Origin: Xylaria sp. FL1777
Taxonomy: Eukaryota > Ascomycota > Sordariomycetes > Xylariales > Xylariaceae
Assembly (NCBI GenBank): GCA_022578965.1
Contig: MU400743.1
Span: 1-60,464, forward strand
Direction: 5' to 3'
Length of the DNA stretch: 60,464 bases
Position 1 is the stretch's first letter. Every line of letters begins with the position of its first letter. The position numbers and the translations under genes are program-made. Below, in pieces: positions 47,077-59,738 of the stretch. The notes beneath the pieces are model-generated. The model did not search any database, was not told where the DNA came from, and worked only from the letters and a program-made list of their open reading frames with translations.

Positions 47077-48404
47077 ATGGCCCTGGAATTGTTAGAAAAG
47101 CGCTTCACCGACTTGCAGGACCGGCTGAACGTGCTGCAAGAAGCTACAAGTCAGCTTGAAGAGCTCATCCACCGGCTCGCCAACTTCGATTTCCAGCCCG
47201 GATCCGTGCCGCTCGGTGTTGCTGATGACGACAATGTGGGATCAGAGTTGAGCTCCGAAATAAATCAGATACTGCGGGAGCAGGAGGAGGAACTCGAGTT
47301 GTTGAAGGAGGAGATCATTGATATACGCCCGGGGCGACCTGGAAGCGCCCTCCAGCATGACAAGGAGCGGCTGAAGGACGGCGCGGAGCGACTCGACCGG
47401 GAGCTACAGCTGTAAGTTGTCCTTGATTCTTTGTGGTGTCGAATCGCGATCTCGTCATGGGGACATGCAGCTGAAGGTACTCGGGTAGCTGTCGAAAGTC
47501 TTTCCGCAAAGCCCAGATCACAGCGAAGCGCAACCTACAACTTGCTCAGCGGCAGGAACGAGAGCTTCTCTATGCGTCGTTCTCGAGTCCGCGGTCAGGC
47601 GCATCGACTCCGGCGTCGGCTACCGCTGCCACGGCCGCTCCGGCCCATCGCCGTCGACGACAGCTGACCTCGGAGATGTCCAAGGAGGAACAGATGATCA
47701 GCGCCAGTCATGATGTGACGCAGTCGATGCGGAGAACGCACGACCTAATGTCTGCTGAATTAGTTAAGAGTGACTTCGCTCACAATACACTCAAGGAATC
47801 GACCGAGGCTCTTGCCCAACTCTCGGAAAATTACTCGAGCCTTGACACCATGCTCTCAAGTTCTCGCGCCTTGCTCGGTACCTTGCTTAAGAGCCAAAAA
47901 ACAGACACGTGGTATCTGCAATCTGCATTCTATTTACTAGTTGTTACCATCGGGTGGCTTATCTTCCGACGTCTACTGTGGGGTCCGACCTGGTGGTTGG
48001 TCTGGCTGCCTCTGAAGCTGTTATTTAGGACTGCTGTTGGAGTTTCTAACACTGTTGGGCTACGAGGGTCACAAATCCAGTCAGATTCAGGGGCGGCTTC
48101 GGTCGGCTCTAGTCCCCCACAAGCGCAGATGAATAACAGGGGCGTCCCTACTATCCAAGTTGGCACGCCCCCTATTGAATCACAGGCAGTGGAACCAAAC
48201 GGGTCAATGTTAGAAGAAGTCGGGAAGATCATTGATGAATCTCAGAGGAAACCCCCGGATCAAGAGGCAGAGGGCAATGAGGAGACTGTGTTGAGGGACC
48301 GTACGGCCGAGGAGATACCAAACCCCAAAAAGAGGATGATGGAAGATGAAGGGCGTGCGGATACCCCGACGACTGGTGATCAACGGGTCAAAGATGAGCT
48401 GTAG
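47077..48404 (+). CDS. SEC20: SEC20, ER SNARE for retrograde Golgi-to-ER transport
   Basis: Sec20 pairs with Ufe1, Use1 and Sec22 to fuse COPI vesicles with the ER. Exons 47077-47411 and 47489-48404 give 416 residues. Residues about 1-115 are coiled-coil-rich (LEKRFTDLQDRLNVLQEATSQLEEL). The SNARE-like region, about 180-250, starts MISASHDVTQSMRRTHDLMSAEL. It is followed by LLKSQKTDTWYLQSAFYLLVV and a single membrane anchor at about 254-274, characteristic of the family. The tail after the anchor is unusually long (about 140 residues), hydrophilic and acidic, and ends KDEL rather than the HDEL/KDEL-type lumenal signal being established here; the anchor orientation would place it in the ER lumen, so KDEL may act as a retrieval signal as HDEL does in yeast Sec20. 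The intron acceptor was chosen by frame (an earlier CAG would introduce a stop). Confidence 0.93.
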
Positions 48405-50162
48405 CGTCAGAAACGAGATTTCTTATTGATGCTGTTTCTCCCCACTTCTTTATTCCCTTTGGTATTCTCTGACCTGGTGGTTCCGTATTAGCTTGTTGGA
48501 GGTTCCATGACCTATCCTATTGAACCATATGTTCCACGGCCGAAACGCGATAATTACGATGTGGGATGACTCCCAAGTGGGCCAACACCGACCTATGCTA
48601 GCAAGTGCATATATACACTATCACCGCGCTTGTCCTCCTAATCACAGCCAGTCCTTTGTCGTCGTATTAGGAAGGGCGGGCAACAAGTCATATCTGGGCC
48701 GGACAATGAATGGGCACCTAAAACAGTCGCATGCCAATGGATACCCACCCACGTAAGTTATATAAGCTTGTTGCATCGCGGGACAGAAGGTCCATGTCAT
48801 ATATATTTATATCTCTTCGAGCACTTATGAGCGGGCAGGTGTCTAGGTAAGTAGGCAGAGCTTTGCTTCCTTACCAGTTCTGGCCGGATCAATACAGAGA
48901 AACACAGGAGGAAAACCGAGACTTTTCTTCAATCTCATTCCATTGTGTATCTCTGTCTATCACCGCTCCATCTCTGCTTGTCTGCCTCATGCCAGGCATG
49001 ATGATAATACAGATGATGGTCGTGTACAACATGCACCCCCATTTCATGTTCACGCTCGTGTTCCTCCAAAAGGAAAAAGAGACACTCTCTCCCACTCCCA
49101 CTCTCACATCATCAAGAAACGGAGGAGGTTCATTTTGATTCATTAAAGGTCCTTGACACCAGAGTGACTTTACTTCTCGCACAGCATGCAAGCTTAGCTT
49201 CATGGGTATTCGGTTCCTGTTCCAAGTTCCAACCAAATGATGATGATCAAAGGCGACGACGATGATAATAATGCAGATGATAGCGCCTCTCTTTCCAAAA
49301 CCACAGCCTGCCCCGCCTTGTATCGCCTCCCTCTCAAGGATAGAAAAGGACAAGCTTTCAGCATGCGAAAAAGGTAGATGCTCAAGATGTCCCAGGGCAA
49401 TCCAGTCACAATACTATCACGTTTCCCTCTTTTCCATGTTCATTTCTCCCAAGTTTAATAATTCGTGTAGCCCCCCTCTCCCCCTCATGCATTTCTATGT
49501 CTCGTGTCCAAGGATGAACGAATGCTTCAGGGTTTTCAGATGGCGATACACACGAACAAGGGAGAGAGTTGGCAGGGACTCCGATGATGCAGATGTACAG
49601 AATCGATACAAGAAGAAGCCACAAAAAAACAAAAACAAAATAAAGGGGGAAAAAACGGAAGGGCAGAATTTTTTCACTTCCGGAAAACAAAAAAAGGGGG
49701 TGTGAAGAATGGAATATTAAATACAAGATGAATGATGAGGTTTGCTCCAAATGTCTATTCCTCCTTGACCCTCCCTCCTCGCCTTTCCCCCTTCTCGTCT
49801 CTCCTACCCTCTCCCTCTCCCTCCCCCCCTCTTTTCCCTTTCCAAATTCCGTCACCGCATATGCGCACTTCCTATTCTTCGCCAATGTAGAAGAAGAGCA
49901 AGCATTGTGCCCATGAATACGCCCAGCCGCATCCATTTATCTCCCCATGTAATCCGCCACCTTTTTCCTTCTTCCTTTCCTTCTTGCTTTCTTGTTTTCT
50001 TGTTTTTTAAGCAGGGAGTAGAGTAGAGTAGGGCGACGAAGAGTGAGTAGAAGAGTCGAAGACCGGGGAGCCAAGAAGAAGAAGAAGAAGAAGAGCATTG
50101 AAAGTGTGTGTGTTTGTGTGTTGGTGTGCGTGGGAACGCTTAGTCAGACGAGCAATTACTTA
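48405..50162. other. Long intergenic stretch with simple sequence
   Basis: It holds the 3' flanks of SEC20 and the HMG-box gene. The part from about 48860 to 50110 is rich in low-complexity CT/GA tracts, including a GAA run at 50074-50094 and GT-rich DNA at 50103-50130. Open frames here are Ser/Pro/Lys-rich and look non-coding. Confidence 0.6.
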
Positions 50163-52355
50163 TTATCCCCCTGGACTACCCGTCGTCGTCCCGAGGAGAC
50201 GGTCGATGTCCTCGAGCTGGTAGTCGGTGGACCCGTCGAGCGTTGTCTCCCACTCCGAGGAACCCATCTTCGCCTCCGCCGCCGTCATCGTCGGATCGCT
50301 GTTGCCTCCCCCTGCCCCTGTCCCTGTCCCTCCTGCTCCTCCTCCTCCTCCACCACCACCTTCCGCTCCCGGCGTGGTGTCGTGTGTCTCGTTCGGCGCG
50401 TGATAAGCCTGCTCGAATTGCTGCGGATGCGGCGACCCTATGTGGCTCCCTCCGAGTCCGCCCGCGTGGTGGTCCAGCTGGTACGTCGGTAGACTGTCGG
50501 CGCCGAAGTCGCCGGCCTGTCCCAGACCTAGGATCCCCAGGCTGTCGTACGTCGTGTCGTGCCCGGGACCCCCGCCCGGATGCGCCGCCATCAGTGACGG
50601 GTCGATCTGGTGCTCGGCTGTGTGACGCATGAGGTGCTGCGATTGCAAGTGAGGCGGCATGGTGTGCGGATGTGGATGATGCGGATGTGGATGTGGATGC
50701 GCGATCAGCTGTCCGTACACGAGCTCGCCGTACGGGTGGTGGTGGTCGAGGACGGGCGAGTTGTGGAGCGACGACGACGCCGGCGAGTTTGTCTTGTTGA
50801 TCATCACGTTCTCGACGAACGCCGGGCTCCCCTGCTGACGGACGCTGTAGACACCGGCGCCGCCGTACGTCTGCGGATACATCTGCTGCGTGAACTCGGT
50901 GTTTTGCTGGTAGTACTGGCCTGGCCCCAGCGTTGACCCGTAGTCCGCCGGCCGCTGCTTTCCCGGATTCGAGAAGTGGAATGACGACGGATGCGGGTGG
51001 TGGTGCGGGTGGTGTGGGTGGTGTTGTATCGGCGCCTGCGCTACGTACGCCGTCGGCAGACGTGCCACCTGCATACCCGGCGACGGCGACGTGTACGCCG
51101 ACCCCGGGTACCCATGCGGTAAGGCGTAGTCGGCGTCGTCGATCGAGTCCAGGAACCGGGCTGAGCGCGTCGCGTTCCGTGACGGCGGCCCGCTGCTGTA
51201 CTGGCCCCATTCGTAGGCGTCGAGATTCGACGCATTGTCCTCGTCCGAGTCGCGGTCCCCGTGACGTCCCCCCCCTCCCCCTCCTCCTCCTCCTCCGCGG
51301 CCGTCGCCGTCCCCGCCACCACCAGCGGCCTTCTTCACCTTGGACTTGGCCGGCGCAAACTTATAGTCCGGGAAGGCGAGCTTGTGGTTGTTACGCTCGA
51401 TCTTGGCCCACTCGTCGTACTGGTCGCGCAGATCCTGGGGCTCCATGTTCCAGCTGATGCCGCAGACCTGGGAGATGACCTGGTGGTTGTCGTGGCCCTT
51501 CTCGGGCCTGCCGCCCTCGCTCGCCAAGTTGCTCTCCTCCTCCTTGCGCCGGATGTCGTCCAGCCGCTTCCACTCCTTGGTCCGGTTCTGGTACGCCTTG
51601 CGGTACAGCATGAAGGCGTTCATCGGTCGCTTTACCTTTCCCGTCTTGGACTGTGCTACCTCGCGCTGCCGATCTTCCGGCGACCGGTTCACGTACGCCT
51701 CGATGTCCGTGTCCGCTATCGTCGTGATCCCCTTCACCAGCTCGCTGAGCGGGTCCGCGAGCGAGATCGACGACGATTGCTCTGCGTACGCATCCCCCAC
51801 CGCCCTCTTTCGCTTCTTCGCCCGACCTCGCGGCGCCGGCTTCTCGATTCGCGCTGGCCGTGTCAGGGTGCTCGCCGTCGCTGGTCTCATTATCGCCCGC
51901 CCGCTGCGGGTTGTTATTCCATCGGCTTGGACTGGTGTCGGCGGTGATGTGCCGGGTGTGCTATATGTGTTGTGAGAGGTCTGGGCAGTGTCTGAGCGTT
52001 AGTATCGTTGGTCAAGCTAGGACGAAGTAATTCCCAATGCGAAAGAACATACCGCGGAGGAGTTTACGTCGGGGAGTTGGGGATAGGGGCTCGGGTCTAT
52101 GGGATAGCCTGTATGATATCCTCCTGGATATGGAGGAGCTGTGTAGGAAGATGCGTGGTCATAGGTGTTCATCATATGAGTCTGCGGGCCTGGGCTCGAA
52201 TATCTAGAATTCGGATTCGACCCCATGTGGCTGCTTATATCAGCTGCAGCTGCCGCATTGTGTTGGATAAGATGCTGAAATCCGCTATGGAGCACATCGT
52301 CAGTCTGGTTGAAAGTGTTCGAGAGTGCCGGGGATGGCGGATCGCCCTTCTCCAT
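50163..52355 (-). CDS. HMG-box transcription factor of the MATA_HMG class (FMF-1/Ste11-like)
   Basis: Exons 52053-52355 and 50163-51980 give 706 residues. The HMG box, residues about 217-311, begins VKRPMNAFMLYRKAYQNRTKEW and ends PDYKFAP, with the NHQVISQVCGISW helix typical of mating-type-like boxes. I recall the same set in Neurospora FMF-1, Podospora HMG5 and fission yeast Ste11, which control sexual development. A basic RGRAKKRKRA stretch before it may be a nuclear signal. About 26 residues (RLDDIRRKEEESNLASEGGRPEKGHD) separate helix 1 from helix 2, an unusual loop. The long C-terminus is His/Gly/Pro-rich. Splicing uses the second AG after the branch point, the only one that keeps frame. 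The frame is open without ATG for about 190 bp above the chosen start, so an upstream exon is possible. Confidence 0.88.
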
Positions 52356-55300
52356 CTCATCGGTTCCTCTTATTCCTGAGTGAGGAGTTGTAAGATAAGA
52401 ACCAGGAAGTAAGGGACCAATCTTTAAAGCCGGATGAGCAGCACTGTTAAACGGTGAATCGGGTCGGGAAGGTTGATAGCAAGGAGGATAAAGGCGGTAT
52501 CGTACAACAACGGCAAAGTAGTAAAAGAAGGATATTCTTCAAAGGGATTTCCTTGAAATAGGGGGGGGGGGGGGGGGCAATGGCCTCTAACGTTTCCCGG
52601 GTTCCGATCTATCTGGCCTGTACATACACATACATAGGGCAGATTGATAATAGTTAGGACACACGCAAGTTAATCGTTCTCGTGGGACCAGCTCAAACCA
52701 GCTCGATTGCACTCAGCTCCGCATGGGGGGTTTCCAAGGTCGGATGGTTGTCAGACCGACGGTCTATGTAGGGGCACTAGCAGACAGATAGACAGACAAG
52801 TGAAGCTATTGTCGATAGACAGAAGCCAGTATGGGCGATGACTATGAGAAGGGTGGCTTTCGGATCGTCGGTTAACTGATCTCTGCTCTCTATTTGGCAA
52901 TATGCTACCCCTTCAAGCTCCTAAGACCGACCAGGCGACCACAAGCCTTGTTTCAGGCGTACGATGTAGCTAACGCTCGGGATGGGACATAGATGGGCGG
53001 GCGTAGGGAATGGTGGACAAATCGCAGAAGATCTGAGGCTGATATTTCCTTAGGTTGCTTCCACGGGGAGAAGACGACAAGTGACGACGGGTTGCCGAAG
53101 TGTTCGGGCCTAAGTGTGAGAGGAAGTGGGCATGTGTGTTGAGCCGAGGAAACAGAAGCATCCGTCTGAGGTATCTGCCAGCGAATCAGTCTTTAATGCT
53201 ACCTGATACGTCTCTTCTACCCATATCGACCCGCCCAACATCTTTCTCTTTCTCTCTCTCTATACTTGTTAAAAATAAAATAAAGCTCGCTATACATGAT
53301 ACCCAATGGCCGCCCACCCAGCTCACCTAGCCGCTAGCTAGTTTGCTGGCCAGCACAGATCGACAGCCAGCCTTAGCCAAAAAGCCGTAGCAGAAGCGAT
53401 GTAGTGGCCACATGGGATCTGTCAGAAATTGGGTTTGTGCTTTTTTTCTTCTTTACGGGCAGTGCAGGCCACAGGACATGATAGAAGCAGGGCATGACAT
53501 GAAGGTACGGGCCGGGGGGGGGGGACAGGGGTACGTGCAGGACCGGTCAGTCAGGTGAAGGAATGAACTTCTGGCACGAACCTAATGCAGTGTCTGCCTG
53601 TTTTTGCCGTGGCGAACGTCGAATTGGCGAGCGAGGGTGGAACGAGCGCAAGATAGGTGTGCCCTTGTGGTGTTCCTTGGCCGACACACTCTCTCCGCGT
53701 TAGGTTGAGGGGCCGACTGGGATGGGATAGACTGTAGGTACCAGCTACAGCAGCGATAGGGCCTACTGGGACGAAGGTAAATAGGCGTGTGTGTATATTG
53801 TAGATATGATATCCCTGATGGATGAACCGGGCGTTGAATTATTGATGAGCACACACCCCCCTTGACTACGGTTGATACTGATATGGGGTATCGATGAAGG
53901 AGCACTACTGGTTGACGCAGCGGCTCTGACCTACAGGCCCTACAGGTTGTTCTTTGGTGGCCTTTGTTAGCAGTACCTCAAGGAGAAACAGACAATCGTG
54001 GAGCAGCAGGACCCGTCGATGATATTGGCAATGTGAATACGCTTATTCAACTCTTTTCTGTGTAACCTTTCAATCCAGGTCGGTGGGTAACTTATAGATT
54101 GTGTGAATATATGGTCATATAAGCTGACGACGAGTCGGTGAGTGGGTTCGTCGATGGTCGTCTCGATGATTAAGTTGGATGCCAAATATAGCCCAGTGTT
54201 GCCAGTCGTTATTCGGAGTTGTTTCACACAAAGTACGTATGTAGAAAGAAATCCTTGGGACTGAGGTTGACCAAGCGCCTCTGGTGGTTGAGGTAATGGT
54301 CACCGAGATGGGAGCCCAAAGACGACGAACAGACGACTGGATGCAGCCTTTGTCAAACCGACATCTAAGGTACAGTAACGGCAACAAAAAGAAACTTCCT
54401 TTCATTTCGCCCGAGAAAGAAGAATATCTAGGGCCCGTAGTTATTTGTACTGCCTTTCTTCCCTTTTCCTTTGACATTCTGCGGCGGCATCGCCGGTTGC
54501 GGAAAAGTGAAGGGGCCGAGAGGCGAGGCAGTGAAGCGGAACGCTGGGGAAAGGGGAAAGGGTTTTCCTTGCCCGGGCATTACTACTCAAACTCACCCAG
54601 GGGAGCATAGTTGTGGCCGTCTGTGACCGTGTTCAGGAGAGAAATGTGCAGATATGTATTTGCTCCTGGGCACAGAGCATTCCGGACTGTTCTATGCTCT
54701 CTCTATTCTGCCGGGTTATGTAATGTCATGCTCCATGCCGGGGATTGAAAAGGGGCTTAAGGTCAAGGCTTGATGACTACAACTATTTCAAGTGAGTAAA
54801 CTGCGTTGCAGGCATCCCACTACACGACTGGCCGCATACATAAAAGGCACGTGGGATTTGGAGATTGTGTGGCGGAATCATGGTAAGAAAGTATGGTTTG
54901 GATGAATGGACCAAGGGCTTGGTATGCCGCCGGGCACCATCTGGGGACGGGCTAGACAGGTATGGGACAATTTGCGACCAGGGATCGACTCAGTCCTCCC
55001 GGCAGGAAGCGAAACATTGTCAAGCTGTAGAAGCCGCCCCGTTTTGGGCGCTGGTAGGCGAGCCAGAAGAGGGAGGCTCTGGAATCCTTGTTTCTTGGGC
55101 TGCCGAAAACGTGTGTGTAAGACCCAGGAATTGCCACAGCCCGCATTCCTTTGACGTCCTGTTGAAGAAAATATCCAAATGCAGAAACAGCCTACATAGC
55201 TTTTACCTCCTCCCGCATTAGTCCTGCGCAGGCGAGGCTCTGTATATACTGGTTGCCTTGGGTCCTGGAATCATGAGGTTTGCTCGGGCTCTCTTTCTCA

Positions 55301-57081
55301 TGTTCGTGTGCTTATGTACTGCCAGCCTACATGGAATTACGCCCACACCGCTCTCCTTTTTAAGTACACACAGTAGTGACCGAGACTGGGTGGCCTGGAC
55401 GATGTTCTGCTGTTGTATTCATCGTCATCCACGCCCCCCGTCATGTAGTGTTTGCATTACTCATCCCTGCTTGCAGGACGGCTGTTGGCATTAGTGCTGT
55501 TGACTGTTTGAACATCAATTGATATCTGCCTCCAGTGGAAGGGGAGATAGACACGAAGAGCTGAATGATGCCTATGACAGTGGCGAAGGTATGAGCACCA
55601 CTTACAGAGTTCGCCAAGGTATTCTTTCAGGCGTTGGTCACTTATTCCGACGTCTAATTACATCTTGGTTCGTGTTCGTTTTTGGCTGGCCTGGATGGAC
55701 TTCCCACTCCACTGACGAGCTAATGGTAGTGCTTCGTCCCTTGTTACCTGGAGGCTGTTGGACAGCTGAATAATGGCAATTCTTCTTCTACCTAGGTAGT
55801 CTGTAGCGGGATTTTATTGTAGACATGACCTCGGTGACTGGGACCAGGTTGCCACTATAACTATGGCAGACAAGATGTCATGACGCTTCCTACCGCATTT
55901 CACCTTACACGCTTCTTGGGCTGACCAGCCTAGATCGTGTGCGTCCATACGTTAACTGTTCATCCATAGGTCCAAATTACACGGTGCGTCAACCCCTGGT
56001 CCGTATTTGTAGATGTGTCTCGGCGCTCTGGCCAACAGTTCGTCCAGACCATCGGATCTGTGCGACAGATCAGCCCAATGTAAATCAATATCGCCAATCA
56101 TGGTGCAGGGCTCTCGTCGTTGCGGGTACATGTTTATTAGGTTCGCAATTCGCGGAAGACGATAGGTTTAATGGTCCTAGCCTTCCATTGTCGGGCTGTG
56201 TGAGCACAATTAGGCGATGTATATCCTCTACGGTAGGCGTGTTGGCGAGACAGGCACACACATACATAACACATACATAATGGGACTAGAGTAGGCAATA
56301 GTCGGTGTGGCAATTAGGTCGGTTACGACACGTTGATTCTCGAAGTTGGATTGCTGCAATTTGAATCCCTCGTGATGTGTCTTCTTCTCCTGGCGACAAT
56401 TATTCAATAAAATTGTGTACTAGTGCAATTTTGATTTAATGAAACAAACCTACGTATCCCTATATTTACTGCCGTGTTTCTGTAGTATGGAACCTGCCAC
56501 CTATTAGAAGAAGCATCGACTCGTTGGTGTTATACACATCTATGTTACTACTCGACTGTCGTCTCTAGTGTGATAAATATGATCATGTGAGACAGCAGGG
56601 AAACAAACGCCTGCCGTCTGACTCTTAATTATAAGCTACCCCGTCTTAACGCCGCAAGATGCATCGTATCTCATACAATTGTCTCCGTCTTCTCATTTTC
56701 TCCCTTCCGAACGACATTCTGTTTCTTCAATTTATTTTTGGCATTCACCCTCATAATAAGACTTCGAGGGTGGAATCTATTCGCCTATACATGCCCGTCT
56801 CAACTTTAGGGCAACCTCATTTGTCACTATGATGTTTATATAGACTCGACACGTCTATGCCACACCGTGACGTACTACAGGGCGCATAGTTCGACAAGCA
56901 GCTCGCTCTGTTACTTCTAACCGCCATGGATCATAATGAGATATTATCAGACTCGTACTTGGATATGAAGATCCCTGGCAATGGCTCTCACATCATTTTT
57001 TTGAGGTGCCGATGATCCGAGTCTGCCCTCGCCTATTCGTCGTTAATCATATGTAATCTGTAGAGTTCCCGGAGTGCCATT
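52356..57081. promoter_or_regulatory. 4.7-kb upstream region of the HMG-box gene
   Basis: No gene is supported. Long upstream regions are usual for developmental regulators, and much of this may be promoter and 5' leader. It contains a 17-G run (52561-52577), an 11-G run (53514-53524) and a TACCTAGGTAG motif (about 55793-55803). The right end is the 3' flank of the DDT/PHD gene. The open frame directly above the HMG-box start (52356-52550) is noted in findings. Confidence 0.5.
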
Positions 57082-59738
57082 TTACCCTGGCCGAACAGGA
57101 TCAGCTGGCTTAATCGGTGGTGTAAGTATTTGTTGTGAAGGAGACGGGGATAAAGTAGTTGCTGGAGGTAGGATTGCAGGAGCTGGTGATGAATGAATTC
57201 TGCTGCCGCGTCGCTGCGGAGGAGGTGAACGTTTCATCGGCGAAATACCATTTCTGCTTGGTGGAAGACTAGGGGTGGTATCGGCGGCACCAAAGACCGA
57301 CTTATCTAGCTGGGGTGTTGAAAGTACGGCTCGCTGGCCCTGTGTGACTGTATTTGGAGTCTGAATGACCATGGAAGACGCTATGGGGGTTATGCTCGGT
57401 GGCGAACTAACTATCAAATAGTTATTTGTAGTATCAAGGGGTTTCTTCAGAGGTGAATCGGATCTAGCCGGTATTGATGGTACGGACGTACTCGCGGCAG
57501 GCGGCACATGACTTGGTGATCCCTGAGAACTCCTCTTTGTAGGAGGATAGAACATTCCTGTTTGGGGTAGTTTAACTTGCCCCGAAGCCGAGCGAGCCTC
57601 TGTCTCGGGCGAGGAGGAGTTAAAAAGAGTCGAGTAGGCTCTCGACTTGGTGGGCGATTGTTCTGGTGGGGACAAAGCTGGATGTGGTGAGGAGAAGGCG
57701 TGAATTCCGTCCCCGTTGGTATACGGTGAGACTGGAGGAAGCACATGGTTTGGTCTTGCTGACTTTACTGGAATACTGGGGAACCCTGAAGGCTGAGGGA
57801 CCGGAGGCAGTTGAGATCGATCAACAGCTTGGATTTCATGAACAGGGTGTGGAATATCTGGTCGATTGAGTGTTGTTATTGTTGATTGGACCACGCTATT
57901 GGAAGGTTTTGCCAGCACCGGCTGTGGTTGAACAGGCGATTCCGTGCTATCTCTCCGGGTTGTTGACGAGGTGTCTGGCCGAGCGATTCTTAGCTTGATC
58001 ATAGGCTGTTTTGTATCGTCTGGGTGGCGCCGGCAGCTTTTGCAGAGGAAATGAAAATCATCCCGGTCGGCCTCATCTTCACTGATGCCAACGCATTTGC
58101 TATGTTGCCAAATGTTACACCTTTCGCAGGCGACACTATGCGTGCCATCATCGACCTGTCCATAGATACCACAGACACAATCGAAAATCCAGTCGTCAGC
58201 TTCATCTTCTAGATCCTGTAAAACTCGTTTACTCTTGGCAATTTCGGCTTTGAGTCGTCGTTCCGACATCCGATTGTCTCCACCTAGGCTCTTATTTTCC
58301 TCCGAAAGCTGAGCGAGTTCATCTTCATGTTGTAATCGTCGATTTTGTCGTTCCTTCAGTCTTTCCTCTCTTGATCTCGCCCGTTTGTCATGTTCCCTTT
58401 CCAATTTTAAGCGGAGTTGTCCCTCCTTTCTTGCCGCTTTCTCCTCTCTCTGACGTTTCTCTTCCTCTTCTCTGGCCTGTTGCTGTAGCTTTTGCTGTAG
58501 CTTTTGCTGTTCTGCCTTGCTAGCAATACGACTTGACCTCTTTGCATGAGCCATCTTTTCAAGATTGAGCAGTTCTTTCTCTCTCTGTAATGCCTTACGC
58601 TTGCGTGATTCCTCTTGTTTCTCGAGAATTGGTAATAAGTGCTCTTCAATAGTACTTCTGAGAATCTTCTCATTGTCATCACGAGTCTTCCGCAGAGTAG
58701 CTAGAAAATTTTGGATATCACTTAAGCTGACTCCGATACATTCCCATTTGGCGCCACCGAGACCATCGTCTTCAGGCTCACGTACTTCCTCGACATCTGA
58801 TGTAGGATCATCGTCAACAGCGTCACGACTTTGAGCGACTGATCTCGACGTTCGTCGTCTTTTTGAGGCTCGTGCTGCGGCTTTTGCCTTTTTGGTATTC
58901 TTCTTCGGCTTCCATGCTGGTGTTGGAGGCGGGGCTGGCGTTAGGCGGTAGAGACGATTGTCATCTAGAATATAGTATGTGCGATCCTCACTGTCCCACC
59001 CAGTAGGTTCAATGCGCTACTGCTGCGTTAGCTTCTTATAATATACTAGGATAGTGGTAGGATGGCCACCAACCCAATCAGTTTGGTCACTAGGTTTCTG
59101 TTCGTCCATTTTCTCGCGAATGCGCTCAGGGTGAAGCATTACCCACTGGGTAAGCTGTTGGAGAACTCGTATCTTGATGCTGGGTGTAAGCAGTTAAATA
59201 CTAGCGAAGGTAAGTTGTGGTCGAACCTTCAGTAATGCATCGAAGTCATTAAACCTTGCTGGTGGTTCACCAGTTCCAAAAGGATTGCGATCTGGCGCTT
59301 TGGCAACATACTGCCGACGGGTGTATTCGTCAAAAAGATCATGGCTGGAGTTTGTATAAGCATGTCATGCCTCTCTCGAGATGGGAAGCTCTTGACGTAC
59401 GTTAGACCCCGATGCGACGACACGAACCTCAATAAAGCGAGCCCGATATCGACGAGAACAGTGGATTGCGGTTTGAGGCATTCGGCTTCAAGGTCCTAGG
59501 GTAGCACGCAACGATCAGAATCAGGCTCTAATGTAAGTGAGGAAAGGTAATTACATACATCAATATCGATACTCTCGTCGATCTTGACAACGCGGCCAAA
59601 GAGATAAATCCACTGGAATAGGTTCGCGAATTGCCATAAGCTTCTAATACGTTGGAGGAGATCCGACTCGGATGGAGGCTGTGGTGCGACTTCATCAGGT
59701 TCGGTGTCGCCCAAGGCGCGTTTTCGGGACGACACCAT
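57082..59738 (-). CDS. DDT and PHD-finger protein, RSF1-like chromatin-remodelling subunit
   Basis: Exons in transcript order: 59559-59738, 59401-59495, 59227-59344, 59074-59172, 57082-59016; introns 54-63 bp; 808 residues. Residues about 20-165 read like a DDT/WHIM module (SLWQFANLFQWIYLFG, VLVDIGLALLRFVSSHRGLTHDLFDEYTRRQYV, RVLQQLTQWVMLHPERIREKM). The next exon gives RIEPTGWDSEDRTYYILDDNRLYRL and KWECIGVSLSDIQNFLATL, matching the order in RSF1-type proteins (an ISWI partner in animals). A long charged coiled coil rich in E, R, K and Q spans about 300-430, then a C4HC3 PHD finger at about 442-494 (CVCG, CERCNIWQHSKC, CKSC), then a Ser/Pro-rich tail. The last two introns use GTTCGA and GTTGGT donors; without the second removed, TAG interrupts the frame. 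PHD ligand unknown. Confidence 0.87.

Noticed and set aside
49406..49936. 176-codon minus-strand frame
   Set aside because: Built from CT/GA simple repeats (poly-Glu/Arg and poly-Phe/Leu stretches); no conserved feature.
50176..51947. Several long frames on both strands over the HMG-box gene
   Set aside because: High GC and biased third positions create shadow frames; only the HMG-box frame has a conserved domain.
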